Part shown: positions 27,824-35,055 of the stretch, piece after piece
Layout of the letters: each line of letters opens with the position of its first letter
Position numbering within the stretch: position 1 is the first letter of the stretch
Source: [Mycobacterium] stephanolepidis
GTDB taxonomy: Bacteria; Actinomycetota; Actinomycetes; Mycobacteriales; Mycobacteriaceae
DNA length: 64,000 bases
NCBI RefSeq assembly: GCF_002356335.1
Contig: NZ_AP018165.1
Location: 248,001-312,000, forward strand
Direction: 5' to 3'
Notes under the pieces: model-generated
Databases searched by the model: none
What the model was told of the DNA's origin: nothing
The model's input: the letters and a program-made list of their open reading frames with translations, nothing else
Position numbers and translations under genes: made by a program

Positions 27824-28525
27824 TCAGGGGACGATGAGGAACTGTGCTTGACCGGGGTTGCCTTGTGCTCCCGACACCGTCACCGACGTCCCCGGATCGC
27901 CGGGTGCGCCCGGGTTCGGTTGAGGCCCCGGCCCGCTGCAGTCCGATGAGGACGAAAACACACCGGTGGTCGCGCCGTTAGCGCCCACCGATCCGCCCGA
28001 ACCGTTACCGCCGCCGATCCCACCATTGCCACCGGTGCCGGCCGATACATCCATCGGATGCGTGCCCAGGGACAGGTCGTGTTGGCATTTGACGAGGATG
28101 ACGCCGCCATTGCCGCCGGGACCGGCGAAGTTTCCGTCTCCGCCGCGACCCCCGGTGCCGCCATTGCCGCCAGTTCTACCGAACTCGCAGTCGTCTCCAT
28201 CACCGCCCTTGCCTCCGGTGCCACCGGTTCCGCCGACTCCACCCTGCCCGCCGTTTCCGCCGCGGCCACCCTTGGCTTGAAGCGATACACCGTCCATGAA
28301 GGTCTCCACCTCAAAGTCGATGACGCCTCCGTGGCCACCCGGGCCGCCAGGACCGCCGGCTCCACCGTTGCCTCCGGTTCCCCCGGTCCCGCCTCGGGTG
28401 GCGCAGTCGTCGTCAATCCAATTGCAGTTCGCCATGGTCCCTGCCGCGCCGGTGGGACCTTGGGTGCCCTGTGCGCCCGTCGCTCCGGCATCGCCGTTCG
28501 GACCATTGCTGATGATGTTCGCCAT
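27824..28525 (-). CDS. Glycine-rich collagen-like/PGRS-like protein, unknown function
   Basis: The 233-residue protein is about 40% glycine. Residues about 10-32 are collagen-like Gly-X-Y triplets (GDA GAT GAQ GTQ GPT GAA). Most of the rest is GGxGG runs broken by short beta-prone strands (VIDFEVETFMDGVSLQAKGG, VILVKCQHDLSLGTH). Seven or so Cys are scattered between. There is no PE domain and no obvious signal peptide, so it is not a PE-PGRS protein. GAGGAG at 8 nt before ATG 28525 fixes the start. It lies 32 nt after its upstream partner, so they form a two-gene unit. Function unknown; repeated strand-then-glycine blocks suggest a fibrous or polyglycine-II fold (inference). Confidence 0.78.
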   Translation of the reverse strand: MANIISNGPNGDAGATGAQGTQGPTGAAGTMANCNWIDDDCATRGGTGGTGGNGGAGGPGGPGGHGGVIDFEVETFMDGVSLQAKGGRGGNGGQGGVGGTGGTGGKGGDGDDCEFGRTGGNGGTGGRGGDGNFAGPGGNGGVILVKCQHDLSLGTHPMDVSAGTGGNGGIGGGNGSGGSVGANGATTGVFSSSSDCSGPGPQPNPGAPGDPGTSVTVSGAQGNPGQAQFLIVP

Positions 28526-28557
28526 GGTGGTCACTCCTCGTTATGTCAGATTGCTGT

Positions 28558-29232
28558 TTATGCAAGGTTGCCGCGGACGGATGTCGCGCGAATCTTGATG
28601 TAACTGGAGGTGATAACGAGTCGCCCTCCGGTATGAATGCGGATATCGTTGGCCCACAGGCTCTTCGCCTTCGACCCCAAGGTCAGCGTGGCGTTCCTGC
28701 CGATCTCGATATCTTTGAACAGCACGATAATCAGGGGGATTCGGGTGACGTGTGCGGCGTACCGCTGGGTGAACGAGTGGGTGATCTTCGCCTCGAGGCT
28801 GTCGGCCTCCAGCGGTACTCCAAGCGCATCACCCACTGCGCGTGACAGATTCGTGTGCATGGCCGGACGGATCTCGCGGTAGAGCTGGCCGAGTCGCGCC
28901 GGGTAGCTCACTCGGCCCTCGCTCTTGCTTGCACACGGCGTGCAGCACGAATCCTGGGCGTCGGGGTGCTCGACGACACTTTCGGCCATGCGGCGGGCGA
29001 TCTCACGTACTGCGATGTCGTCCTCCGCTATGGCCTGGCGCGCAACGCGCTCCTCCAAACGCTCAGGGACCAGGCGCAGCGTCTGAAGATCGTCGAATCC
29101 GGCGATTTCCAGACGATGTGTCACCTCCGCCCATTCGCGATCGCTGGGATCAACGATCACCGACTTCTCTTCTGGCACAGATAGACTGCGCCGCTCGGCC
29201 TTTAAGAACCGCGCTACGGAATCACTGGTCAC
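28558..29232 (-). CDS. Unknown protein, partner of the glycine-rich protein
   Basis: The 224-residue protein starts at GTG 29232, set by an excellent AAAGGAG five bases ahead. No family is recognised. The first half is charged and helical (LEERVARQAIAEDDIAVREIARRMAESVVE) and holds a CCTPC motif. The last 60 residues are predicted beta-rich (IPLIIVLFKDIEIGRNATLTLGSK, LVITSSYIKIRATSVRGN), resembling one turn of a beta-helix. There is no signal peptide. It is the first gene of a two-gene unit with the glycine-rich protein, and may bind, assemble or cap it (inference). Confidence 0.7.
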   Translation of the reverse strand: MTSDSVARFLKAERRSLSVPEEKSVIVDPSDREWAEVTHRLEIAGFDDLQTLRLVPERLEERVARQAIAEDDIAVREIARRMAESVVEHPDAQDSCCTPCASKSEGRVSYPARLGQLYREIRPAMHTNLSRAVGDALGVPLEADSLEAKITHSFTQRYAAHVTRIPLIIVLFKDIEIGRNATLTLGSKAKSLWANDIRIHTGGRLVITSSYIKIRATSVRGNLA

Positions 29233-29366
29233 AATCGCTCCTTTGGGCGTTCGGCATGGAACGTGAATGCCCACAGAACGTATTGCGCGTACGGCCGGGT
29301 CTGCGTGAGTAATCGACTACTCGAATTCGGTACCCGGCGCGCGGCCCATGAGAGGGAAGAGGAAGG

Positions 29367-30080
29367 TCAGCGAGCGGACAAACGCTCTCGACGCAGCCGC
29401 GCCACTTCGTCCAAGTCCAGCGGAGTCAGTTGCGGCACATTCATGGCGCGCGCGAGCAACAGGTCGGCCAACTCGGGATTGCGTGCCAGGCATGGACCGT
29501 GCATGTATGTGGCGATCACGCTGCCCTGCACCACACCGTCGGTACCGTCACCGGCACGATTTCCGGCGCCGCGGCCGACCTTGGACAGCGGGGCCGCCGC
29601 GGGCCCCAAAACTGTTCCACCGCGGTGGTTCTCGAATCCGGTCAGGGTGTCTTCGAGCTCATCCATGATGGGCACGCCGGCCAATTCTCCGATGGTGCGC
29701 TTGTCCTGCGGACTGGTGGTGACATCGAGCAGGCCGACCCCTTCGACGCGCTCACCGGATGACGTTTCGTACCAATGCCCGAGCACCTGGATGGCCGCGC
29801 AGATCGCCAGCACCGGTGCGCCGCGCTCGGCGGCACGCTGCAGGCCCGGATGCGCGATGAGATGGCGGGTGGCGAGCCGTTGTGCGTAGTCTTCAGCCCC
29901 GCCCAGCGTGTACACGTCCAGGGAGTCGGGGACGGGATCGGCCAGGGTGATCTCCACGATCTCGGCGTCGATTCCGCGCATCCGCAGCCGCTGCCGCAGC
30001 ACTACGGCATTTCCCGAATCGCCGTAGGTGCCCATGACGTCGGGGAGTACCAGGCCGACTCGGACGGTGGATTCACTCAT
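29367..30080 (-). CDS. gatD: Lipid II isoglutaminyl synthase, glutamine amidotransferase subunit GatD
   Basis: The 237-residue class I-like (CobB/CobQ type) amidotransferase releases ammonia from glutamine for MurT. The nucleophile is C94 (LAICAAIQVLGHWY) and the catalytic His is H194 (TYMHGPCLARNPELAD); GGAEDYAQ is the family's oxyanion/substrate region. Its ATG overlaps the end of murT by 8 bp, as is usual for this heterodimer. The complex amidates D-Glu of lipid II, needed for efficient peptidoglycan cross-linking. It corresponds to Rv3713. Confidence 0.95.
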   Translation of the reverse strand: MSESTVRVGLVLPDVMGTYGDSGNAVVLRQRLRMRGIDAEIVEITLADPVPDSLDVYTLGGAEDYAQRLATRHLIAHPGLQRAAERGAPVLAICAAIQVLGHWYETSSGERVEGVGLLDVTTSPQDKRTIGELAGVPIMDELEDTLTGFENHRGGTVLGPAAAPLSKVGRGAGNRAGDGTDGVVQGSVIATYMHGPCLARNPELADLLLARAMNVPQLTPLDLDEVARLRRERLSAR

Positions 30081-31344
30081 GCCGCACCACCTTGGCCAGT
30101 GCGCGGTTGAGGTTGAGGAACGCCGTGTAGTTGGCGATCACGTCGACCTTGCCGGAAGGACAGGCTCTGATGGCCTGAACCGGGTCGTGGTGCAGGGTGT
30201 GCGTGACGCTGGCATAGGTCAGCCGCACCGCGAGATCGGTGCCGCGTTCCCCCGAGGCGACGACAGGCGGCACTGCGGTCTGTGGGTTGTCACACGCGAA
30301 ATGTTCGAAGTTGACATCCCATAGCCAGGACAGGTCTTCGCCGTCGGGCACCTGCCCGTTGACCGCGATGACGAGTCCGTCGGCGTCGGTATCCACCATC
30401 GACAGCGCCTCCTGCCAGCCGGCTGGATTCTTGGCCAGCAGCAGTCGCACCGTGTGGTCTCCGAGATCGATGCTCCGGTAGCGGCCCGCCACCTGATCGA
30501 CGGCCGATACGGCATCGACCGCAGGACCGGGGCGGGCGCCGAGCTCAACCGCAGCGGCAATCGCGAGCGTTGCATTTCCGCGGTTGGCGGTACCGGGCAG
30601 CGTCAGGGACATCGGCAGGCTGATTCCGCTGGGGCCATAGATGCGGTCGTCGTCGAACCACCAGTCCGGATCCGGGCGGGAGAAGTCGGTTCCGGTGCTG
30701 TGCCAATGATTTCCGTCGCGCACGATGAGCTCGCCGCTGCGTGGACAGCTCACCGAATCGCCGGCCCAGCCGCCGCCGGCGGCCACCCAGACGACGTTGG
30801 GGTTGTCGTAGGCCGCCGAGGTCATGAGGACGTCATCGCAGTTCGCGACGATCACCGCGTCACGGTGTCGGGACAGGCCTTTACGCAGAGTGCGCTCGAT
30901 GTTGTTGATCTCGCCGACTCGGTCCAGCTGATCGCGGCTGAGGTTGAGCAGTACGACGACCGCGGGGCGGATCGCGTCGGCGACATGTGGCACATGCATT
31001 TCGTCGACCTCGAGCACCGCCAGCTCGGCATCGCGGGTTCCTGCCAGTGCGGCCACCAGACCCGCGTCCATGTTCGAACCCTCGGTATTGGTGGCCACAG
31101 CCCCGGTGGTCGCGAGCGCCGCGGTCAGCATGCGGGTGGTGGTGGACTTGCCGTTGGTACCGGTGACTATGGCTGTGCGGCGGCCGACGCCCAGTTCGGC
31201 CAGAATGCCGCGGTCGAGTTTGAGGGCAACCAGCCCGCCGATCATTGACCCCGCGCCGCGACCACTGACGCGCGAGGCCCAGCGCGCGGCGGAGCCCGCG
31301 GCGAGCGCGATTCGGCCGCGCAGCGATAGGTGCTCGATGGGCAT
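30073..31344 (-). CDS. murT: Lipid II isoglutaminyl synthase, Mur-ligase subunit MurT
   Basis: The 423-residue Mur-ligase-fold protein has the P-loop TGTNGKST (61-68), NTEGSNMDAGL, EVDEMHVPHV and NLSRDQLDRVGE, and ends with the DUF1727 domain that contacts GatD. It activates D-Glu of lipid II with ATP. The zinc-ribbon insert known from Gram-positive cocci (CPxC...CxxC) is reduced here to a single Cys (C200 in SCPRSGEL), with Ser/Thr where the others would be. A strong hairpin upstream separates it from the PadR-like gene. It corresponds to Rv3712. Confidence 0.94.
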   Translation of the reverse strand: MPIEHLSLRGRIALAAGSAARWASRVSGRGAGSMIGGLVALKLDRGILAELGVGRRTAIVTGTNGKSTTTRMLTAALATTGAVATNTEGSNMDAGLVAALAGTRDAELAVLEVDEMHVPHVADAIRPAVVVLLNLSRDQLDRVGEINNIERTLRKGLSRHRDAVIVANCDDVLMTSAAYDNPNVVWVAAGGGWAGDSVSCPRSGELIVRDGNHWHSTGTDFSRPDPDWWFDDDRIYGPSGISLPMSLTLPGTANRGNATLAIAAAVELGARPGPAVDAVSAVDQVAGRYRSIDLGDHTVRLLLAKNPAGWQEALSMVDTDADGLVIAVNGQVPDGEDLSWLWDVNFEHFACDNPQTAVPPVVASGERGTDLAVRLTYASVTHTLHHDPVQAIRACPSGKVDVIANYTAFLNLNRALAKVVRHE

Positions 31345-31402
31345 CCGCGCAGTTTATTGGAGGCCCTTACGAGGCGATGATGTCACCGTCGCAGAGCGGG
31401 GG

Positions 31403-31447
31403 TGCACTGCCCGTGCGACCGGAGGCGATGGCGGCACGGGCAGTGCA
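31403..31447 (-). terminator. Long perfect hairpin between the PadR-like gene and murT
   Basis: TGCACTGCCCGTGC (31403-31416) is repeated as GCACGGGCAGTGCA (31434-31447), a perfect 14-bp stem with a 17-nt loop. It lies 11 nt beyond the stop of the minus-strand PadR-like gene and 59 nt before the murT start. No T run follows, as is usual for mycobacterial intrinsic terminators, so it probably ends the PadR-like transcript and insulates murT. Confidence 0.65.
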
Positions 31448-31457
31448 TGTCCAGCGT

Positions 31458-32018
31458 CTAGGCGACGGCGCGCTGTAGCGACTGCTTGACGTCGTTGACC
31501 GTGGCCAGGAGGGTGGCGCTGGCCTCGGCCAGCTGCTCCTTCTGCTCGGCGGTACCGGTCAGGGCGATGACGCGCGCCAGCCCGGCGATCTCGGCCAGCC
31601 CCGAGCGGAGCTTGAGAACGTTGACGAGCTTGGGGAACAGCTTGGTCCGAAGCGCCTGCGCGGTCTGGCTGGTGATGCCTCGCTTCGCGAGCACCTTCCG
31701 GCCGAAGTCGGTCAGGGTGGCCACGCCGTCATCGGTCTTCACCACGCCACGATGAGCCAGCCGTTCGAGGACACGCTCGACCACGGGCTCGGGAAGGGTG
31801 ATCTCACCCTCGGTTGCATCCGAGACACGCTGCACGATCTGTGCCGCGCTGGCGGGCCCGTCGAGCAGCAACGAGGCGGTGACGGCGCGCTTGATGCGGA
31901 ACCCGAAACCGCCGGGGCCGCCGGGGCCGAACCCCGGGCCGCCAAATCCAGGTCCGCCGAAGCCGGGCCCGCCGAAGCCGGGACCGTGACCTTCGAAGCC
32001 TGCGAATGAATCAGACAT
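31458..32018 (-). CDS. PadR-like winged-helix regulator with glycine-rich N-terminus
   Basis: The 186-residue protein begins with a repeat of GPGFG/GGPGFG (about residues 11-38) and continues into a PadR-type winged helix (IKRAVTASLLLDGPASAAQIVQRVSDATEGEITLPEPVVERVLERLAHRGVVKTDDGVATLTDFGRKVLA), then a helical dimerisation tail. Similar Gly-rich PadR proteins occur across actinobacteria. The upstream gap to the MarR gene holds two related operator-like inverted repeats (32071-32089, 32107-32123), most simply its own binding sites. Target genes beyond itself are unknown. Confidence 0.82.
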   Translation of the reverse strand: MSDSFAGFEGHGPGFGGPGFGGPGFGGPGFGPGGPGGFGFRIKRAVTASLLLDGPASAAQIVQRVSDATEGEITLPEPVVERVLERLAHRGVVKTDDGVATLTDFGRKVLAKRGITSQTAQALRTKLFPKLVNVLKLRSGLAEIAGLARVIALTGTAEQKEQLAEASATLLATVNDVKQSLQRAVA

Positions 32019-32070
32019 CTAATTCTCCTTCTCTGAAGATCAGGCAGCTGACGTGTTGCCCGCTGAACCT

Positions 32071-32089
32071 GTATCAACGTCCTTGATAC
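32071..32089. promoter_or_regulatory. Inverted repeat 1 upstream of the PadR-like gene
   Basis: GTATCAA-CGTCC-TTGATAC is a perfect 7-bp inverted repeat, 53 bp before the PadR-like start codon. It shares the pattern TRTCAASGTYCTTGATA with the second site at 32107-32123. Two copies in one short gap make an operator likely. Confidence 0.65.
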
Positions 32090-32106
32090 CTGCGTTGAAT
32101 CCAGCA

Positions 32107-32123
32107 TGTCAAGGTTCTTGATA
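32107..32123. promoter_or_regulatory. Inverted repeat 2 upstream of the PadR-like gene
   Basis: TGTCAAG-GTT-CTTGATA is a 7-bp inverted repeat with one mismatch, and matches site 1 at 14 of 17 positions when aligned. Its centre is about 35 bp (3 to 3.5 helical turns) from that of site 1, which suits cooperative binding of two dimers. Confidence 0.6.
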
Positions 32124-32313
32124 TGAGTTGGCTGAGAATTTCGTGTTGAGCGGTAATCCATTGCACAGCAACAGTTTGTTCGCGCTGTCCATGTCGTGCC
32201 CTGGTGATCCCCGGCAGAAAGGCCGAGTTGCCTGGGCTTACCAAACCGACTGTGCCTAGCCAAAGGGTGCGAGTCTGCATGCGTCCTGGAAGGTTCATGC
32301 CAGGATGCTTGCG

Positions 32314-32751
32314 ATGACTGAATCCGATGAGGTCGAGCCGCTCGGGTACCTGATGTTCCGGGCTGGTGCCGTGATGCGTCCGCAGGTCCTTGCTGCATTG
32401 CGGCCGCTCGGGCTCGGGATGCCGGAGTTCATGTGCCTGCGGATGCTCAACGAAAGCCCGGGGCGCACCAGCGCTGAGCTGGCACGCGAACACAATGTCT
32501 CGGCACAGGCGATGAATCAGGTTCTCAACGGATTGCAGAACGTGGCGCTGGTGTCCCGGCCGACGGTGCCGGCCTCGGGGCGCGCGTTACCGGCCCGGGT
32601 GACCGCCAAGGGCAAGGCGTTGCTCAAACGGGTGGAGTCGGCAATCCGGGTCGCGGAGAATGAGATGTTCGGCCGATTGAGCGCCGAGGATCAGGGCGAA
32701 CTCAGACGGATACTGGGGCGACTGATCGACGCTACCGGCGAAAACGAGTGA
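32314..32751 (+). CDS. MarR-family transcriptional regulator
   Basis: The 145-residue protein has the MarR winged-helix core: MPEFMCLRMLNESPGRTSAELAREHNVSAQAMNQVLNGLQNVALVSRPTVPASGRALPARVTAKGKALLKRVE. It is encoded divergently from the PadR-like gene and just upstream of the kinase/acyl-CoA-dehydrogenase pair. The gap to that pair is 51 nt on the same strand, so it may regulate it. ATG 32314 is preferred (AGGA at 8-9 nt upstream); ATG 32305 is in frame. The ligand is unknown. Confidence 0.88.
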   Translation: MTESDEVEPLGYLMFRAGAVMRPQVLAALRPLGLGMPEFMCLRMLNESPGRTSAELAREHNVSAQAMNQVLNGLQNVALVSRPTVPASGRALPARVTAKGKALLKRVESAIRVAENEMFGRLSAEDQGELRRILGRLIDATGENE

Positions 32752-32802
32752 CCGTCCACCCAACCAACCAGCCGGTTGGGGTGCGCGGCTAGGGTAACGC
32801 GT

Positions 32803-33843
32803 GTGTTCCGCGCCACAGCCGAGACGACGCCGCAAGACTGGGCCGCGCTGTCGCCCTGGGTGGCGCGGCAGGGGCACGTCCTCGACGCCTCGGCGGCGCG
32901 ACAGTTCGCCGGCGGTAAGGCCAATCTGAACTATCTGGTGACCCTCGACGGCCGGGCGGCTGTGTTCCGCCGCCCTCCCGCGGGCCCGATCGCCGAGGGT
33001 GCCAACGATATGGCGCGCGAATGGCGGGTGCTCTCGAGGCTCAATGCAGGATTCGCCCTGGCTCCGCGAGGCTTGTTGTATTGCGATGATCTTGACGTCC
33101 TCGGCGCCCCCTTCCAGTTTCTGGAGTACCGCGAGGGGTTGGTGATCGGTGGAGAACTGCCGGCAGACCTTCCCGGCGACGCCCCGGGGCGCATCACCGC
33201 CACCCTGATCGAGGCGATGACCTCGCTGCACGCGGTGACGCCGGAATCTGTGGGATTGGGCGATCTCGGCAAGCCCGAGGGTTTCCTTGAACGCCAGCTC
33301 ACCGGCTGGACGCGCCGGGCACACGCGGTGTGGCCCGAGGGGTTGCCCGCCGTCGTCACGAACCTGACCTCGCGGCTGGAACAGCAGGTCCCCGAGCCGT
33401 CGGGGGTCTCGCTACTGCATATGGACCTCAAACTCGACAACATGCTCGTCGACCGGGAAACCTTGTCGCCCAACGCCGTGATCGATTGGGATATGACCAC
33501 CCGGGGCTGTCCGCTCTTTGACCTGGCGATTCTGACGTCGTACTGGATGGAGCCGGGAGATCCGACCGCGGTGCGTGCCGTCAATCAGATGCCAACCACG
33601 ACAACGGGGTTCGCGAGTCGTCGGGACGTTATCGATTCCTACTTCACCGTGGCCGGCATGCGCCCGCGCCCGCTGCACTGGCAGGTGGCGTGTGCGCGGC
33701 TCCGTTTGGGTGTCGCGTGGATGCAGCTGTACCGCAAGTGGCAGTGCGGCGACCTCGTCGGCGCCGGATACGCGGATTTCGAAGACATCGCCATGGCTGT
33801 CCTTAGTTGGGCGGCAACACAATTCACCGAGGGAGAAATATGA
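32803..33843 (+). CDS. Acyl-CoA kinase of the ACAD10/11 type (APH fold)
   Basis: The 346-residue APH-fold kinase has FAGGKANLNYLVTL (glycine loop), a catalytic loop HMDLKLDNMLVD and metal loop IDWDMTTRGCPLFDLA. It overlaps by ATGA with an acyl-CoA dehydrogenase gene, the same pairing that is fused in ACAD10/ACAD11 and separate in the levulinate (Lva) pathway, where the kinase phosphorylates the 4-hydroxyl of an acyl-CoA and the partner eliminates phosphate. It therefore likely takes part in 4-hydroxy-fatty-acid breakdown (established for the family, inferred here). The start is GTG 32803 with AGGG upstream. Confidence 0.85.
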   Translation: MFRATAETTPQDWAALSPWVARQGHVLDASAARQFAGGKANLNYLVTLDGRAAVFRRPPAGPIAEGANDMAREWRVLSRLNAGFALAPRGLLYCDDLDVLGAPFQFLEYREGLVIGGELPADLPGDAPGRITATLIEAMTSLHAVTPESVGLGDLGKPEGFLERQLTGWTRRAHAVWPEGLPAVVTNLTSRLEQQVPEPSGVSLLHMDLKLDNMLVDRETLSPNAVIDWDMTTRGCPLFDLAILTSYWMEPGDPTAVRAVNQMPTTTTGFASRRDVIDSYFTVAGMRPRPLHWQVACARLRLGVAWMQLYRKWQCGDLVGAGYADFEDIAMAVLSWAATQFTEGEI

Positions 33844-35021
33844 TCGATTTCAGCGTTCCGGAAGAGCTGTCCGCGAAGGCGCAGCGAGTGCGTGAGTTCG
33901 TCACCGACATTGTGATTCCCTACGAGCGCGATCCTCGGCTGACCGCGCACGGACCCACCGATGAACTGCGTGCCGAGCTGGTCGGCAAGGCCCGAGATGC
34001 CGGGCTGCTGACTGTGCAGGCGCCGGAATCCTATGGCGGTTGGGGCCTTTCACATATCGGTCAGGCAGTGATCTTCGAGGCGGCGGGTTGGTCCACCCTG
34101 GGACCCATCGCGATGAACTGCGCTGCGCCCGATGAAGGCAACATGTTCCTGCTCGGCAAGATCACCAACGAGGAGCAGTCGGAGAAGTTCCTGCGTCCCG
34201 TCATCGAGGGGTATCAGCGCTCGGCGTTCGCCATGACCGAACCCGATGGCGCCGGATCGGACCCGTCACAGCTCAAGACCTCGGCCACCTTCGATGGCCA
34301 GAACTTCGTCATCAACGGGCGCAAGTGGCTCATCACCGGCGCGCGCGGCGCAAAGACGTGGATCATCATGGCCAACCTGGAAGCCAACGATCATCTGCCC
34401 GAGGGGCCCACGCTGTTCTTGTGCGACGGTGACACCGAAGGCATTGTGATCGAACGGATCATGAACACGATGGACCGTAACTATGCCGAGGGGCATGCGG
34501 TGGTGCGGTTCGACAATCTGACTCTGCCGCGGGAGGCGCTGCTCGGTGAGACCGGCCAGGCCTTCCGGTACGCGCAGCTGCGGCTGGCACCGGCGCGGTT
34601 GACGCACTGTATGCGTTGGCTCGGGGCTGCCGCCCGCGCTCAGGACATCGCCGTGAACTACGCGCGCACCCGGACCTCGTTCGGTAAGACCATCGGCGAA
34701 CATCAAGGGGTGTCCTTCATGCTTGCCGACAATGAGATCGCGCTGCATCAATGTCGTCTCACCATCTGGCACGCCTGCTGGATGATGGACAACGGCGCCA
34801 AGGGGCGACACGAGAGCTCGATGGCCAAGTCATTCGTGTCCGAGGAGCTGTTCAAGGTCACCGACCGGTGTGTGCAGGTGCTCGGCGGTATCGGCATCAG
34901 TGACGAGACACCGGTGGAGATGATCTTCCGCGATATGCGTGCCTTCCGTCTGTACGACGGCCCCACCGAGGTGCACAAGTACGCCATCGGCCGTCAAGTG
35001 TTGCGTACCCCGCGCGCCTAG
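33840..35021 (+). CDS. Acyl-CoA dehydrogenase, partner of the acyl-CoA kinase
   Basis: The 393-residue acyl-CoA dehydrogenase has FAMTEPDGAGSDPSQLKT (FAD/substrate site), INGRKWLITGA, ARTRTSFGKTIGEHQG and the C-terminal QVLGGIGISDETPVEMIFRDMRAFRLYDGPTEVHKYAIGRQV, with DGPTEVH in the usual place of the FAD-binding loop. It starts inside the stop of the kinase gene. With the kinase it matches the ACAD11-like branch that handles phosphorylated 4-hydroxyacyl-CoA rather than plain beta-oxidation. Substrate chain length cannot be told. Confidence 0.9.
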   Translation: MIDFSVPEELSAKAQRVREFVTDIVIPYERDPRLTAHGPTDELRAELVGKARDAGLLTVQAPESYGGWGLSHIGQAVIFEAAGWSTLGPIAMNCAAPDEGNMFLLGKITNEEQSEKFLRPVIEGYQRSAFAMTEPDGAGSDPSQLKTSATFDGQNFVINGRKWLITGARGAKTWIIMANLEANDHLPEGPTLFLCDGDTEGIVIERIMNTMDRNYAEGHAVVRFDNLTLPREALLGETGQAFRYAQLRLAPARLTHCMRWLGAAARAQDIAVNYARTRTSFGKTIGEHQGVSFMLADNEIALHQCRLTIWHACWMMDNGAKGRHESSMAKSFVSEELFKVTDRCVQVLGGIGISDETPVEMIFRDMRAFRLYDGPTEVHKYAIGRQVLRTPRA

Positions 35022-35055
35022 AGCGGCTTGTCGGTCCCACATGCCATCCTGAGTC

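Noticed and set aside
27824..28525. PE-PGRS gene
   Set aside because: There is no PE domain or ESX signal and the N-terminus is collagen-like, so only the glycine repeat resembles PGRS.
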